Source of the DNA: Dictyobacter aurantiacus
GTDB taxonomy: Bacteria > Chloroflexota > Ktedonobacteria > Ktedonobacterales > Ktedonobacteraceae
Direction: 5' to 3'
NCBI RefSeq assembly: GCF_003967515.1
Contig: NZ_BIFQ01000002.1
Span: 2,684,324-2,748,323, forward strand
Length of the DNA stretch: 64,000 nucleotides
Shown: positions 1-8,924 of the stretch, piece after piece
How the letters are laid out: the number at the start of each line of letters is the position of its first letter
Numbering within the stretch: the first letter of the stretch is position 1
Notes under the pieces: generated by a model
Databases searched by the model: none
What the model was told of the DNA's origin: nothing
Seen by the model: only the letters and a program-made list of their open reading frames with translations
Position numbers and translations under genes: made by a program

Positions 1-1067
1 GTCTGGAGCAAGAATTCCTGCATGGCAGGTGATTGCTGAGAGAAAATCTCTTCAATTATATAATCAAAAATGGGACGTTGACTCCCATCTAACAGGTTGA
101 GTATGTTTGTGCTATTCGTTACCTCATATAAAGAGGGAGCCAGTAGTTGAATGGCAGCAAACCATCCTTCTGTGCGTTGTGTTATCTCCGCAATGATCGT
201 GCGAGGATGTTGTACCTGCAAGACCTGGGAAAAAAAGGCCTCCACCTCCTCTTCTGTTCCATTGAGCTGGTGCCCGCGAAGCTCCCGAATGGCACCTTGC
301 GCACGTAGCCGTGATAACGACCAGGGTGGGTCATTGCGTGTGGAGATAATGAGATGGTGTTGGAGGGGAAGGTGCTCCAGGAAGTAGGCAACTGTATCAT
401 GCGTGACTGAATTATTGATACAATGGTAGTTGTCGAGTACCAGTGTGATAGGGCGTTCACTCTTAAGTAGTGTGTTCAGCACGTATTTTAAAAAGGTGTA
501 CCAGTCATGAATTGGTTGTGCTCGTAGTATGGCAATTAATGGAGCATAGAGGTTGGCCTGGTATATATTGATGGACGTCAATACATAGAGCCAGAAGCGC
601 TCAGGTGCAGTATCCTCGTTATCCAGCGAGACCCAGGCGACCGCGTCCGTGCGTGCAGTGGCTTTGATCCACTCAGTGATCGCAGTTGTCTTGCCCGAAC
701 CTGCGGGCGCTGAAATGAGTGTCAGTCGCTTCTGATTACCGAATGTCAAAAGGTTGGTCAGGCGTGGGCGTTGAATGATGGTATGTGCTGGAAAAGGCGG
801 ATTGATCTTTGTTGCCAGCAACGGATGTTCGATGGGGCAGACAGTAACAGGGCGCAGAGATGGAGGGATTTCAGCGGACTGTATCCCCAACTCCTGAGCG
901 TTTTTGCCAAAAAGCGTGCAGAGTTGTTCACGATAAAATGGTTGGGGGAGCACTTTTCCTTGCTCCCAACGGATAACAGAACGGACGCTCGTATTAACCG
1001 CTTCTGCGATCCTGGCCTGAGACCAGCCGCGAATCTCTCTTTCCATACGTAATGGATGATTTCTCAT
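1..1067 (-). CDS. XRE-HTH plus MalT-type ATPase regulator, C-terminus beyond window
   Basis: Open on the minus strand from ATG at 1067 to the window edge (about 355 residues visible), so it is 3'-partial. The N-terminus is an XRE-type helix-turn-helix (around residues 8-55, with WSQARIAEAVNTSVRSVIRW). It is followed by a STAND/MalT-type NTPase: Walker A SAPAGSGKTT (around residue 130), Walker B-like ITLVLDNYH (around residue 215), then DPPWSLSRLRAQG and the conserved ELR strand typical of LuxR/MalT proteins. Such proteins are signal-dependent transcription activators, or NLR-like sensors when the N-terminus is an HTH. The effector-binding C-terminus and any LuxR HTH are outside the window. 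The frame is uninterrupted. Confidence 0.8.
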   Translation of the reverse strand, partial: MRNHPLRMEREIRGWSQARIAEAVNTSVRSVIRWEQGKVLPQPFYREQLCTLFGKNAQELGIQSAEIPPSLRPVTVCPIEHPLLATKINPPFPAHTIIQRPRLTNLLTFGNQKRLTLISAPAGSGKTTAITEWIKATARTDAVAWVSLDNEDTAPERFWLYVLTSINIYQANLYAPLIAILRAQPIHDWYTFLKYVLNTLLKSERPITLVLDNYHCINNSVTHDTVAYFLEHLPLQHHLIISTRNDPPWSLSRLRAQGAIRELRGHQLNGTEEEVEAFFSQVLQVQHPRTIIAEITQRTEGWFAAIQLLAPSLYEVTNSTNILNLLDGSQRPIFDYIIEEIFSQQSPAMQEFLLQ

Positions 1068-1126
1068 AGAAACATCAAGGATTTTTTCTGGTGGAAAAAA
1101 GTATTGTTCAGGGTATCTCGCTTTTT

Positions 1127-1176
1127 CTGTCACATTTCTGTCATGATTGTGTCGTTGTTGCATGCTCTTCTATACC
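1127..1176 (+). promoter_or_regulatory. PHO-box-like 11-bp direct repeats with -10 (copy 1)
   Basis: Three head-to-tail 11-mers lie at 1127, 1138 and 1149: ctgtcacattt, ctgtcatgatt, gtgtcgttgtt. A TATACC -10-like box follows at 1171. The spacing and CTGTCA core match the classic PhoB box (7-mer repeats every 11 bp). Binding by a PhoB/OmpR-type regulator is inferred. Related arrays lie at 4293, 8835 and 18945. Confidence 0.55.
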
Positions 1177-1408
1177 TTACTGTAGAGGTACAGGCCTGCG
1201 GCAAGAACAAGCATTCCGACAGCGGTCCGCTGTTTGCCCAAAGCCGTCCTTTTGATTGTTCATTTCGATCCTGCAATCTTTTCCGGCTGCCTGCTGTTAA
1301 CGCTCCAGAAGAGATTACTGAGTAATTCCAAACATGCCTGGCACAACACCTCCTCTGAGCCTGTGACCTTCCGGATCACAACGACCAAAAAGATGAGACA
1401 TCTCAAAG

Positions 1409-1573
1409 ATGGGACACCTCTTTGAAGAGACTGCCCTGCTGTGGAATGGTGTGCCGCAGTTTCCGACTCCCGAAGCACTTGTGAAGTTGCTAGAAGTTTC
1501 TGCCCGCTATGGTTACTGGAACGCCTTCCCTGAAGAGAATGCTGCTGTTGGCATCAATATGAGCTTCAATTAA
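1409..1573 (+). pseudogene. Cupin-domain protein C-terminal remnant
   Basis: A 54-codon frame starts with ATG at 1409 and contains GVPQFPTPEALVKLLEVSA, RYGYWNAFPEENAAVGI and a stop. This resembles the C-terminal tail of small cupin proteins. The barrel that should precede it is missing, and the 340 bp upstream hold no coding match I recognise. I therefore read it as a decayed remnant downstream of the PHO-like promoter at 1127, although a short peptide cannot be excluded. Confidence 0.45.
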
Positions 1574-1575
1574 AA

Positions 1576-1630
1576 GGCGCTGTAAGCACTGTCAGGCTCT
1601 CCTGTAGAAGGTCTGATAGCGCTTTTTTTT
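1576..1630 (+). terminator. Rho-independent terminator after the cupin remnant
   Basis: An imperfect stem (GCGCT...AGCGC with inner GTCAG/CTGAT pairing) runs directly into eight T residues at 1623-1630. Its orientation fits transcription from the plus strand. Confidence 0.5.
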
Positions 1631-1683
1631 AATGCTACAAGATATGCTGAACCCGAGGCACGTTCAGCATATCTTGTAGCATT
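1631..1683. terminator. Long perfect hairpin between convergent units
   Basis: A 22-bp perfect inverted repeat (arms 1631-1652 and 1662-1683, 9-nt loop) lies downstream of the minus-strand SDR and next to the plus-strand terminator. It probably ends transcription of the SDR operon, but the minus-strand side lacks a clean T-run. Confidence 0.5.
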
Positions 1684-1734
1684 ATTAAATTTCTTTTACC
1701 GGGAAGCTTGTCAATCTAATGGCTTTCCGAAAGT

Positions 1735-2622
1735 CTATTTTTTGTCTGTTGTGCTCGACGGTGGTAAACCAAGATGCGTAAAGTGTTCTGCCTCGCCGTC
1801 ATCGAAGTTTGTAGAGGAGCTGAGGTCAGCCCAGCGATCCGTCTCGGCCAGTTTTGCCTGATCGACAAGGCGAGCCACCTTCAAGGCATCTTTTCCCAGA
1901 ACAAGACGTAGTGGTGGTTGAGCTTCATTGGCAATGGTAATAATTGCCTGTGCCGCCTTTGCCGGATCGCCAGGTTCTTTCCCTGCTTGTTGATGATAGG
2001 CAATGTGACCGGCAACAATGCTTTGATAGTCCTCACTCGGCTCTACAATAGACATCGAGGCGCCGCCCCAATCGGTACGGAAACTGCCTGGCTCAATGAG
2101 GGTGACCTTGGTACCAAGTGGTGTGACCTCACGCGCAAGAACTTCAGAGAAGCCTTCAACTGCCCATTTCGCGGTCTGATAGGGACCCAGGCCAGCTGAG
2201 GCGGTCCGACCGCCAATCGAGGAGATCTGGATAATGTGTCCCGAGCGTTGTTTGCGCATAATGGGGAGGGCAGCTCGTGTGACATTGATCACTCCCCACA
2301 GGTTCGTTTCGACCTGAGCACGCCAGTCATGTTCAGGCGTATCCTCGATTGATCCAACATTGGCGTATCCTGCGTTATTGACAACCACATCCAGCCGCCC
2401 GAACGTTTGTATCGCGGAATCAATCGCATCACGCACCCGTTCTTGATTTGTGACATCGAGCGAAATCGCATGAATGTGTCCTTTATAACGCTCAGACAGG
2501 TCGCTTAACTGTTCAGGATGACGTGCCGTTGCAACAAGGTAATCTCCATGTGCCAGCACTGCCTCAGCGATGTTCCGTCCTAAGCCACGTGAACTTCCTG
2601 TCAAAAACCAAACTTTTGCCAT
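1735..2622 (-). CDS. SDR family NAD(P)-dependent oxidoreductase
   Basis: A 295-residue short-chain dehydrogenase/reductase. The nucleotide-binding motif TGSSRGLG is at residues 8-15, NNAGY near residue 86, the catalytic Ser in QISSIGG and the Tyr/Lys pair in YQTAKWA (around residues 148-153). This is the full classical active site. Length is slightly above the usual 250 because of a C-terminal extension. It lies 72 bp downstream of a co-oriented Tat hydrolase and is probably co-transcribed with it. The substrate is unknown. Confidence 0.88.
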   Translation of the reverse strand: MAKVWFLTGSSRGLGRNIAEAVLAHGDYLVATARHPEQLSDLSERYKGHIHAISLDVTNQERVRDAIDSAIQTFGRLDVVVNNAGYANVGSIEDTPEHDWRAQVETNLWGVINVTRAALPIMRKQRSGHIIQISSIGGRTASAGLGPYQTAKWAVEGFSEVLAREVTPLGTKVTLIEPGSFRTDWGGASMSIVEPSEDYQSIVAGHIAYHQQAGKEPGDPAKAAQAIITIANEAQPPLRLVLGKDALKVARLVDQAKLAETDRWADLSSSTNFDDGEAEHFTHLGLPPSSTTDKK

Positions 2623-2694
2623 GATAAAAAATCCTTTCAGGATAAAATGTCAACGATTATTTTTTGCTTGTCACTTTGCATACTATGCAGGTGC

Positions 2695-3750
2695 TTAAAA
2701 GTGATCGACGTCGATGACTGCCCGCGCAAAGGCCTGAGGCGCTTCTTGAGGCAGATTGTGCCCAACGCCACCCTTGATGGTCCGGTGTGCATAGTGGCCC
2801 GTGAATTTTTTAGCATAGACACTGGGATCCACGTGAAATGCTCCATTGGCATCGCCTTCCAGGGTAATGGTGGGGACGCCGATGGTCGGACCTGTGGCAA
2901 GCCGCTGTTCTAATGCATCGTATTGTGGTTCGCCTTTGGCCAGATCAAGCCGCCAGCGATAATTGTGAATCACTATGCTGACATGATCAGGATTTGTGAA
3001 GGCTGTGGCTGTGCGCTCGTAGGTAGCATCATCAAAGTTCCATTTCGGCGAGGCGGTCCGCCAGATGAGCTTGTTGAAGTCGTGCCGATACATATCGTAT
3101 CCGTCTCGACCACGATCGGTGGCAAAATAGTATTGGTACCACCATTGGAGCTCCGCCACCGGTTTCAAGGGTGTCTTGCCAGCTTGCTGGCTACCGATCA
3201 GGTATCCGCTGACAGAGACAAGGGCTTTGCAGCGCTCAGGCCAGAGTGCTGCGATAATGTCGGCCGTGCGAGCTCCCCAGTCAAAGGCACCGAACAGAGC
3301 CTTTTTGATCTTAAGCGCATCCATCAACGCGATGATATCGAGAGCGACTACTGATGGCTGACCATTGCGGAATGTTGAACTGGAAAGGAAGGTTGTTGTG
3401 CCGTAGCCACGCAGATATGGTACGATTACCCGATAACCTGCCTTTGCAAGCAATGGCGTAACATCCACAAAACTATGAATGTCGTAGGGCCAGCCATGCA
3501 GAAGAATGACCACTGGACCATTGGAAGGACCTGCTTCGGCATAGCCGATATTGAGGAGACCTGCGTTGACCTGTTTCAAGGGACCAAAGGAGGTATGTGT
3601 TGTGCCTGTTTTCGTCGCCGTCTGCGTGGTTGCTGCGGCACTTGCCATTGCCTGCCCGCAGGCGCTCAGGCTAAGAGGCGCGGCGGCCATAGTAACAGCT
3701 GCCGCGCCAAAGAAGCGGCGGCGTCCAGCATTAAAATTGGTGTGGCTCAT
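2695..3750 (-). CDS. Exported alpha/beta hydrolase (epoxide hydrolase/dehalogenase type)
   Basis: A 351-residue protein. The N-terminus has a twin-arginine motif (GRRRFFGAAA) followed by a hydrophobic stretch and a Cys in SLSACG, so it is a Tat substrate and perhaps a lipoprotein. The hydrolase fold shows the oxyanion motif HGWPYD, a nucleophile elbow GAFDWGA with Asp as in epoxide hydrolases and haloalkane dehalogenases, and the catalytic His in GVGHNLPQEAP near the C-terminus. It likely acts outside the membrane on a small epoxide, ester or halide. It is first in a two-gene unit with the SDR at 1735. Confidence 0.85.
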   Translation of the reverse strand: MSHTNFNAGRRRFFGAAAVTMAAAPLSLSACGQAMASAAATTQTATKTGTTHTSFGPLKQVNAGLLNIGYAEAGPSNGPVVILLHGWPYDIHSFVDVTPLLAKAGYRVIVPYLRGYGTTTFLSSSTFRNGQPSVVALDIIALMDALKIKKALFGAFDWGARTADIIAALWPERCKALVSVSGYLIGSQQAGKTPLKPVAELQWWYQYYFATDRGRDGYDMYRHDFNKLIWRTASPKWNFDDATYERTATAFTNPDHVSIVIHNYRWRLDLAKGEPQYDALEQRLATGPTIGVPTITLEGDANGAFHVDPSVYAKKFTGHYAHRTIKGGVGHNLPQEAPQAFARAVIDVDHF

Positions 3751-3859
3751 CTATTGTTTGCCCTTTCTGATCTCTTTTTTTTACAGCAGTGAAAATGTTT
3801 AGAGATATCTGATAGCTATAACTATACTCGTGGTGGCTGGACACGTCATGGGACATCGG

Positions 3860-3895
3860 CTACCATTGCACCTACCATCACACCTACCATTGTCC
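3860..3895. repeat. Three tandem 12-bp repeats upstream of the Tat hydrolase
   Basis: Three tandem copies of a 12-mer: ctaccattgcac, ctaccatcacac, ctaccattgtcc. They lie about 110 bp upstream of the hydrolase start at 3750 and could be an operator for that unit. Confidence 0.5.
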
Positions 3896-3911
3896 TGGTC
3901 TGTCACTGAGC

Positions 3912-4241
3912 GTGTACGTAGCATTACTTGTCACATTTCGAGCGAAGTGTGTACTGCGATGTTATGCGGAAGGGAATCTACTTGTAAAGCGATCCATTTA
4001 TGAGCAGCAAGACTATTCTTTTGATCAGCGCATGCTATCGCTACGGTTGCATATCGGGCTGACTCAAGCCAGATTGGCTGAAAAGCTGCATGTATCCCGG
4101 CATACCGTGGTAGAGTGGGAAAACGGGCGTAGTTATCCCAATGCTGAAGCCAATAACTATAGCGTATATGCAAACGTTCCTGATTATGCCTTGTACGCTA
4201 GCGCAGGTATTAGAGGCATCCGAGGCGCTTTTCAACCGTAG
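3912..4241 (+). pseudogene. XRE-HTH remnant of an NB-ARC/WD40-type gene
   Basis: The translated segment DYSFDQRMLSLRLHIGLTQ followed by LAEKLHVSRHTVVEWENG closely parallels the N-terminus of the two large XRE/NB-ARC/WD40 proteins in this window (the plus-strand one starts at 14121). The equivalent start codon is lost (GTA where the homologue has ATG). After YPNAEA the homology ends and the frame closes with no ATPase. I read it as the truncated head of a third family member. Confidence 0.55.
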
Positions 4242-4292
4242 TCTGATTGAACCAATCCTCTGGAAGTTTTAACATGCCCAGTGGAGTTTTTT

Positions 4293-4349
4293 CTGTCACA
4301 TGTCTGTCGTCTGTGTGTCGTTGTAGCACGTTTATCTCCATGCTATTGT
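4293..4349 (+). promoter_or_regulatory. PHO-box-like direct repeats with -10 (copy 2)
   Basis: Repeats ctgtcacatgt, ctgtcgtctgt and gtgtcgttgta at 4293, 4304 and 4315 are nearly the same as copy 1, and the upstream TTTTT is shared. A TGCTATTGT extended -10 follows at 4341-4349. No recognisable intact gene follows for 650 bp. Confidence 0.5.
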
Positions 4350-5001
4350 ATACATGTAGTCTGAGGCAAGTACAAAGATGCCTATATTGTTTTGCGTGTT
4401 TGCTTCGGGTGACCTTATGATCATCTTGTTCATGATGCTGGGATCTGAAAAATAATGGAATGAACTCAATGAAGGGTATGTGTAAGCAAGGGTATGAGTA
4501 AGCAGGCTGCTCAACTGAGCGAATATCTTCGTCAAACCTTCAAGCCTCATATGACTGGGAACTTAAATATTGCAGCATATCTGGTCCGAACTCTGGCATG
4601 ATTGGCCGTCATTCTCTGATCAAATGCCTGAAGGTGAACAGTTTCTTGCGAGAATAGCGTCTTTTATATCAAATGTTAAAACACTCAAAAAAAATTTCTA
4701 AATGAATAGTCAATTGAGCAATTTTTTTCATTATTTCACTCTCTAAAGCCTCTTCTGTCGAAAGATTAAAGCGATAAATAAGGAAAATAGTTGCAATAAA
4801 CGTAGACTATTGTTTCCAATGAGTAAAACGATGCATGGGTGATAGGTACGATCGCTGTCTGAGGCATACGAACAAGTATGCTTATTATGTGCTCGCCGGG
4901 ACAGCGCTACTGTGCCCGGACGATTTTTCAGCGTCTCATTTTTTCTACATGCCGATCGTTCTTTCACGAAATCGGCTTGTATAGGACATACGGAGGACAG
5001 G
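4350..5001. other. Gene-poor AT-rich interval
   Basis: I see no supported gene here. It holds an imperfect 16-bp direct repeat (gggtatgtgtaagcaa / gggtatgagtaagcag near 4475-4505) and a 35-codon frame starting ATGAGTAAGCAG near 4496 that I do not recognise. The run before 5002 ends in a good ribosome-binding site (GGAGGACAG) for the next gene. Confidence 0.4.
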
Positions 5002-5223
5002 ATGTTCGGAAAAAGCTTGCGTTCGACACGACGCGATTTTGTAAAAGGGATGGGAGCGGTCGCTACCACGACTGCTTTGCTTGGGCAAGGTGCGTTATCT
5101 GCTCATGCTGCCAGTGCGCAGCATCTGGAGCCAGAGCAGAAATCCGGTACAGGTGTGAATGTCTTGCTGGTGCATGGTGCCTTTGTCGGTGCCACAAGCT
5201 GGAGCAGAGAGATTCGCCGCTAG
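5002..5223 (+). pseudogene. Tat-signal alpha/beta hydrolase, N-terminal fragment
   Basis: The ATG at 5002 is chosen because GGAGGACAG precedes it. The 73-residue frame has a twin-arginine signal (STRRDFVKGMGA, then a hydrophobic run ending AHAAS) and the first strand and oxyanion motif VNVLLVHGAFVGATSWS of an alpha/beta hydrolase. It then stops after REIRR. The nucleophile, acid and histidine are missing, so it is a truncated pseudogene. Confidence 0.7.
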
Positions 5224-5317
5224 TTTCAGCGCGCTGGCTTGATCTTTAAGAACATGCTCATATGTCCATTCTTGACACAAAAAATAGAAGGATAGAATTC
5301 AAGGAGAAGATTAAAAC

Positions 5318-5571
5318 ATGGGTACTGGCACAATTAAAACAGAAGATGGAGCTACTCTTTTTTATAAGAGCTGGGGTACAGGCACACTAGTCGTTTTCAG
5401 TCACGGTTGGCCACTGAACGCCGATGCCTGGGACGACCAGATGTTTTTCCTGGCCTCTCATGGTTATCGTGTCATCGCACACGATCGCCGCAGCCATGGC
5501 CGCATGGCCTGACCTTCACCCATAAAGATCAGTTTAATGCTGATTTGTTAGCCTTCCTACAGACAAAGTAA
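5318..5571 (+). pseudogene. Chloroperoxidase-type alpha/beta hydrolase with large internal deletion
   Basis: The N-terminal 64 residues (GTIKTEDGATLFYKSWG, FSHGWPLNADAWDDQ, RVIAHDRRSHGR) match the start of non-haem chloroperoxidase-like hydrolases. Immediately after the stop, in another frame, FTHKDQFNADLLAFLQTK and a stop (5515-5571) match the family's last residues. About 190 residues, including the whole catalytic core, have been deleted. The ribosome-binding site AAGGAGAAG upstream is intact. Confidence 0.75.
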
Positions 5572-5648
5572 AGAGTTGTATCTATTGTCTCATTTGGCGT
5601 GAGATGAGCCAGCGAATAAGCCTGGCATGAAGAAAGGTGAAACATTGC

Positions 5649-6980
5649 ATGAGCAACAATGAAATCAAGTTTAATCGTCGTCACTTTTTGGGTACGGCGG
5701 CCATAACTCTTGCCGCTGCCCAATTGAGTACTATAGGGAACGCCGAAGCAAAGAGCATGAGTGCGAATACTCCAAAAGCTGACAAGAGCGCGAATCCCTC
5801 TGATATTCGCCCATTCAGCGTTCACTTCCCGCAAAAGGACCTCGACGAGCTCCATCTGCGTCTGGCGTTGACACGCTGGCCTGAGCGGGAGACGGTCCAG
5901 GATACGTCGCAAGGCGTGCAGTTGGCGACCATTCAGGATCTCACGCGCTATTGGAGGACACGTTATGATTGGCGCAAAATTGAGGCGAAACTCAATGCCC
6001 TGCCACAATTCATAACCGAGATTGATGGTCTTGATATTCATTTTATCCATGTTCGCTCCCTGCATGAGAATGCGGTGCCGCTCATTGTCACTCACGGCTG
6101 GCCTGGTTCAATCATCGAGCAGCTCAAGATTATCGATCCTCTCACTAATCCCACAGCCTATGGTGCCGATGCATCAGATGCGTTCCACGTGGTGATCCCT
6201 TCACTACCAGGCTACGGCTTCTCAGAGCAGCCAACGGTAACCGGTTGGGACCCTGTGCATATCGCGAGCGCCTGGGTGACGCTGATGAAACGCCTGGGAT
6301 ACGATCACTTTGTGGCGCAAGGTGGTGATATCGGTGCCACCGTCTCTCATCTAATGGCTGTGCAGGCACCACCGGAGCTACTTGGCTTTCACACCAACTT
6401 GCTTTCTACTTTTCCAGTAAACATTGCAACCGCACTCGGGGCTGGCGCTCCAGCTCCAGCAGGTCTCGCAGATGATGAAAAATACGCATACGGTCAACTG
6501 GTCGACCTAACGACGAAGCACTTTGCCTACACAAAGATAATGGGGACACGCCCACAGACGCTCTATGGGCTGGCCGATTCACCTGTTAGCCTGGCTAGCT
6601 GGATGCTCGATCATGGCGATGGATATAACCAGCCAGCCGGTGCGATCCTCTCGGCTTTAAATGGTACGCAAGAGTATCTGACCCGAGACGACGTGCTTGA
6701 CAACATGACCCTCTACTGGTTGACCAACACGGGAATTTCAGCAGGCCGCCTCTATTGGGAAAATAAATTTGTCCCTGTCAGCATTGCTAATATCACCGTC
6801 CCGGCCGCTTTTACCGTCTTCCCTGGCGAGATTTATCAGGCACCTCATAGCTGGGTACAACAGGCCTATCATAATCTCATCTACTTCAACCAGGTAGATA
6901 AAGGTGGCCATTTCGCTGCCTGGGAGCAGCCACTACTCTTTGCGCAAGAGCTTCGCGCGGCTTTCAGATCGCTGCGATAA
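5649..6980 (+). CDS. Exported epoxide hydrolase with EHN domain
   Basis: The start at ATG 5649 is preferred over GTG 5637 because AGAAAGGTGA lies 8 bp upstream of it. About 443 residues. A Tat signal (FNRRHFLGTAAITLAAAQ) is followed by an EHN domain (DIRPFSVHFPQKDLDEL, LTRWPE, YWRTRYDWRK) and the hydrolase fold: oxyanion HGWPGS, nucleophile Asp in AQGGDIGA, and catalytic His in KGGHFAAWEQP. This layout is that of microsomal/juvenile-hormone-type epoxide hydrolases, which convert epoxides to diols. An exported bacterial form suggests detoxification at the cell surface. Confidence 0.9.
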   Translation: MSNNEIKFNRRHFLGTAAITLAAAQLSTIGNAEAKSMSANTPKADKSANPSDIRPFSVHFPQKDLDELHLRLALTRWPERETVQDTSQGVQLATIQDLTRYWRTRYDWRKIEAKLNALPQFITEIDGLDIHFIHVRSLHENAVPLIVTHGWPGSIIEQLKIIDPLTNPTAYGADASDAFHVVIPSLPGYGFSEQPTVTGWDPVHIASAWVTLMKRLGYDHFVAQGGDIGATVSHLMAVQAPPELLGFHTNLLSTFPVNIATALGAGAPAPAGLADDEKYAYGQLVDLTTKHFAYTKIMGTRPQTLYGLADSPVSLASWMLDHGDGYNQPAGAILSALNGTQEYLTRDDVLDNMTLYWLTNTGISAGRLYWENKFVPVSIANITVPAAFTVFPGEIYQAPHSWVQQAYHNLIYFNQVDKGGHFAAWEQPLLFAQELRAAFRSLR

Positions 6981-7081
6981 ACGGTAAGGAGAGAGGGAAC
7001 GACAGAGCCTGCTGGCGAATGTTCATTTTCAGCAGGTTCTTCAGGTGCGCTGTTTATATATATAAATTAATGTGCTATCCG

Positions 7082-7116
7082 TGATATCTTCGAAAAATGT
7101 TTTTTTGAAGATATCA
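7082..7116. promoter_or_regulatory. 10-bp inverted repeat upstream of SDR
   Basis: TGATATCTTC and GAAGATATCA (arms 7082-7091, 7107-7116; 15-bp spacer) lie 35 bp upstream of the SDR start in an AT-rich promoter region. It could be a repressor operator or a hairpin. Confidence 0.45.
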
Positions 7117-7150
7117 GTAAAAAATATATAAGTAAATAAAGGAGAAGGAA

Positions 7151-7909
7151 ATGTCAAGAGATCGTGATTTTGCAGGGAAGGTAGTTTTAATTACTGGAGC
7201 TGGTACTGGCATGGGAGCGGCTACCGCAGAGCTCCTCGCCGAGCGGGGCGCGAACGTTGTTTTGATTGGACGGCGTGAGAAACCGCTACGCGAGACAGAA
7301 GTTCGCGTGAATGCCACTGGCAGTCGGGCACTGGTTATGCCATTAGATGTTACTGATGCCCAGGCGTTGCAGCAGGCAGTGGATGAGGTGGTCAGACATT
7401 TCGGGGCGCTTCACTACGCAGTAAATAACGCGGGTACCGCCAGCGAGCATGCTGATATTCCTGATCTCACCATCAATACCTGGAATTACACCCTGCAAGT
7501 GAATCTTTCGTCGTTGTTTTATGCCCTGAAAGCTGAGCTACCCGCCATTGCCGCAGCTGGTGGAGGCGCGGTTGTGAATGTCTCCAGTGTCTATGCTGAT
7601 CGTGGTTTGCCCTTTCGTTCCGCGTATTCAGCCAGTAAGCATGGCGTCCGAGGGCTTACCAGGACAGCCGCTCATGATTGGGTAAGCCGGGGTATCCGCA
7701 TCAACGAACTGCAACCAGGTGTCATTGATACCCCCATGACCAACGAACAAGGGACTCCCGGTGAGGTTGACAAGATTGCTCTGACGATTCCGGCGCAACG
7801 TATTGGAGCGCCACGAGAAATTGCAACTGCCGTAGCCTTTCTGCTGTCTGACGATGCCTCTTATGTCAATGGAGCGCATCTAGCCGTTGATGGTGGTTTC
7901 CTCGATTGA
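7151..7909 (+). CDS. SDR family oxidoreductase
   Basis: A 252-residue classical SDR of normal length. The cofactor motif TGAGTGMG is at residues 15-22, NNAGT at about 91, catalytic Ser in NVSSVYAD, and Tyr/Lys in YSASKHG (around residues 158-162). The C-terminus VNGAHLAVDGGFL is the usual substrate-loop/C-terminal signature. A strong ribosome-binding site (AAAGGAGAAGG) precedes the ATG. Its specific substrate cannot be told. Confidence 0.9.
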   Translation: MSRDRDFAGKVVLITGAGTGMGAATAELLAERGANVVLIGRREKPLRETEVRVNATGSRALVMPLDVTDAQALQQAVDEVVRHFGALHYAVNNAGTASEHADIPDLTINTWNYTLQVNLSSLFYALKAELPAIAAAGGGAVVNVSSVYADRGLPFRSAYSASKHGVRGLTRTAAHDWVSRGIRINELQPGVIDTPMTNEQGTPGEVDKIALTIPAQRIGAPREIATAVAFLLSDDASYVNGAHLAVDGGFLD

Positions 7910-8272
7910 TACTGCGGTTTCAGGCCTCATGGTTGAGGTGTATGTAAGCAATGCACCTCAACAGAGCAAAACTTTCGTTATGGGGTCAAGATCACATTGT
8001 CGGGTAATGCGAAGTAAATGGGAAGAAAGATGCTATCTGCTGAAGGCTGACTTCTTCAGGTCTTTTTTCTATACTGTGAGAGGTGTTAAGTGCGCTCGAG
8101 GCGGACTAATGCTGTTTATCGAGGGTCTGGGGGAAGGCGAAAGACTCCAGACTCTTCCTTTTATGAGTGCAGTATCCTGAATGCGGATCGTACATGCCAG
8201 TAGACTAGAGCGGTCTACTCCCTTTTTACCGTATTCATACTCTACGCCAAATATGTTTAGTGAAAATGCATT
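7910..8272. other. Intergenic region with terminator-like hairpin
   Basis: No gene is supported. A 7-bp stem AGTAGAC/GTCTACT (8199-8219) followed by CCCTTTTT looks like a plus-strand terminator. Confidence 0.4.
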
Positions 8273-8287
8273 AGGAGCCAGGCTCCT
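8273..8287. promoter_or_regulatory. Palindrome overlapping the Shine-Dalgarno of the DUF3592 gene
   Basis: AGGAGCC-A-GGCTCCT ends exactly one base before the ATG at 8288. The left arm is the only Shine-Dalgarno-like sequence, so pairing would hide it. This could be translational control or a protein operator. Confidence 0.4.
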
Positions 8288-8752
8288 ATGGAAAGGTGTG
8301 CCGCCTTGCTTAATAGTGGTGTAGCGTCTCTGTTGTTTATATTATTACCAGTCGTCATGTCAACCTGGGGACTGGTAATACTACTGACCGGCTTGATTTC
8401 TCTGCATAGCACGCGAAGGTTCCTCAGAAAGGCTGTATGCGCGAAAGGGCATGTGAATAAGATCATAGATATTGTTCCAGAAGGGGAGCAAGACCAGATC
8501 TTTCCCTGTCGCATCATGACAATCCAATTCTGGACAGAGCAAGAGGAATCCGTTGAATTTCAAAGCTATACCTTCCAGCAGTATTCTGAGGCTGCCATGG
8601 GATGGCTGCCAGTTCGCTATGATCCGGCCCGCCCTGCTAGAGCCAGAGTCTCTTCGTTTGAAGGGCTCTGGCTCTTTCCCGGACTACTCATAGCGACTGG
8701 CATAGGATTCTCACTCCTTTGTACAAGCGTATTTGTCGTGATCATGGACTAA
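8288..8752 (+). CDS. DUF3592-like membrane protein
   Basis: A 154-residue protein with a hydrophobic N-terminal helix (residues 8-38) and a C-terminal one (128-152). They flank a soluble part with KAVCAKGHVNKI and PVRYDPARPARARV. This is the pattern of DUF3592 proteins, where a short beta-rich domain sits between two membrane segments. The function of the family is unknown. It is not obviously in an operon. Confidence 0.65.
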   Translation: MERCAALLNSGVASLLFILLPVVMSTWGLVILLTGLISLHSTRRFLRKAVCAKGHVNKIIDIVPEGEQDQIFPCRIMTIQFWTEQEESVEFQSYTFQQYSEAAMGWLPVRYDPARPARARVSSFEGLWLFPGLLIATGIGFSLLCTSVFVVIMD

Positions 8753-8834
8753 CGCGACATGCAAGCTGTTGCTCCAGGTAACGCCAATGTGTTGGCTTGC
8801 AGAAGAAAAAGCGTTCAGGAGGACATCAATATAG

Positions 8835-8889
8835 GTGTCACCATTCTTTCACCTTTCTGTCATTGTTACCTATCGTAGAAAACTATACA
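8835..8889 (+). promoter_or_regulatory. PHO-box-like direct repeats with -10 (copy 3)
   Basis: Repeats gtgtcaccatt, ctttcaccttt and ctgtcattgtt at 8835, 8846 and 8857 are followed by TATACA at 8884. They lie just upstream of an aldo/keto reductase fragment. Confidence 0.45.
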
Positions 8890-8924
8890 CTTGTTTCAGA
8901 CAAGCAATCTTCAAAAGATGCTTG

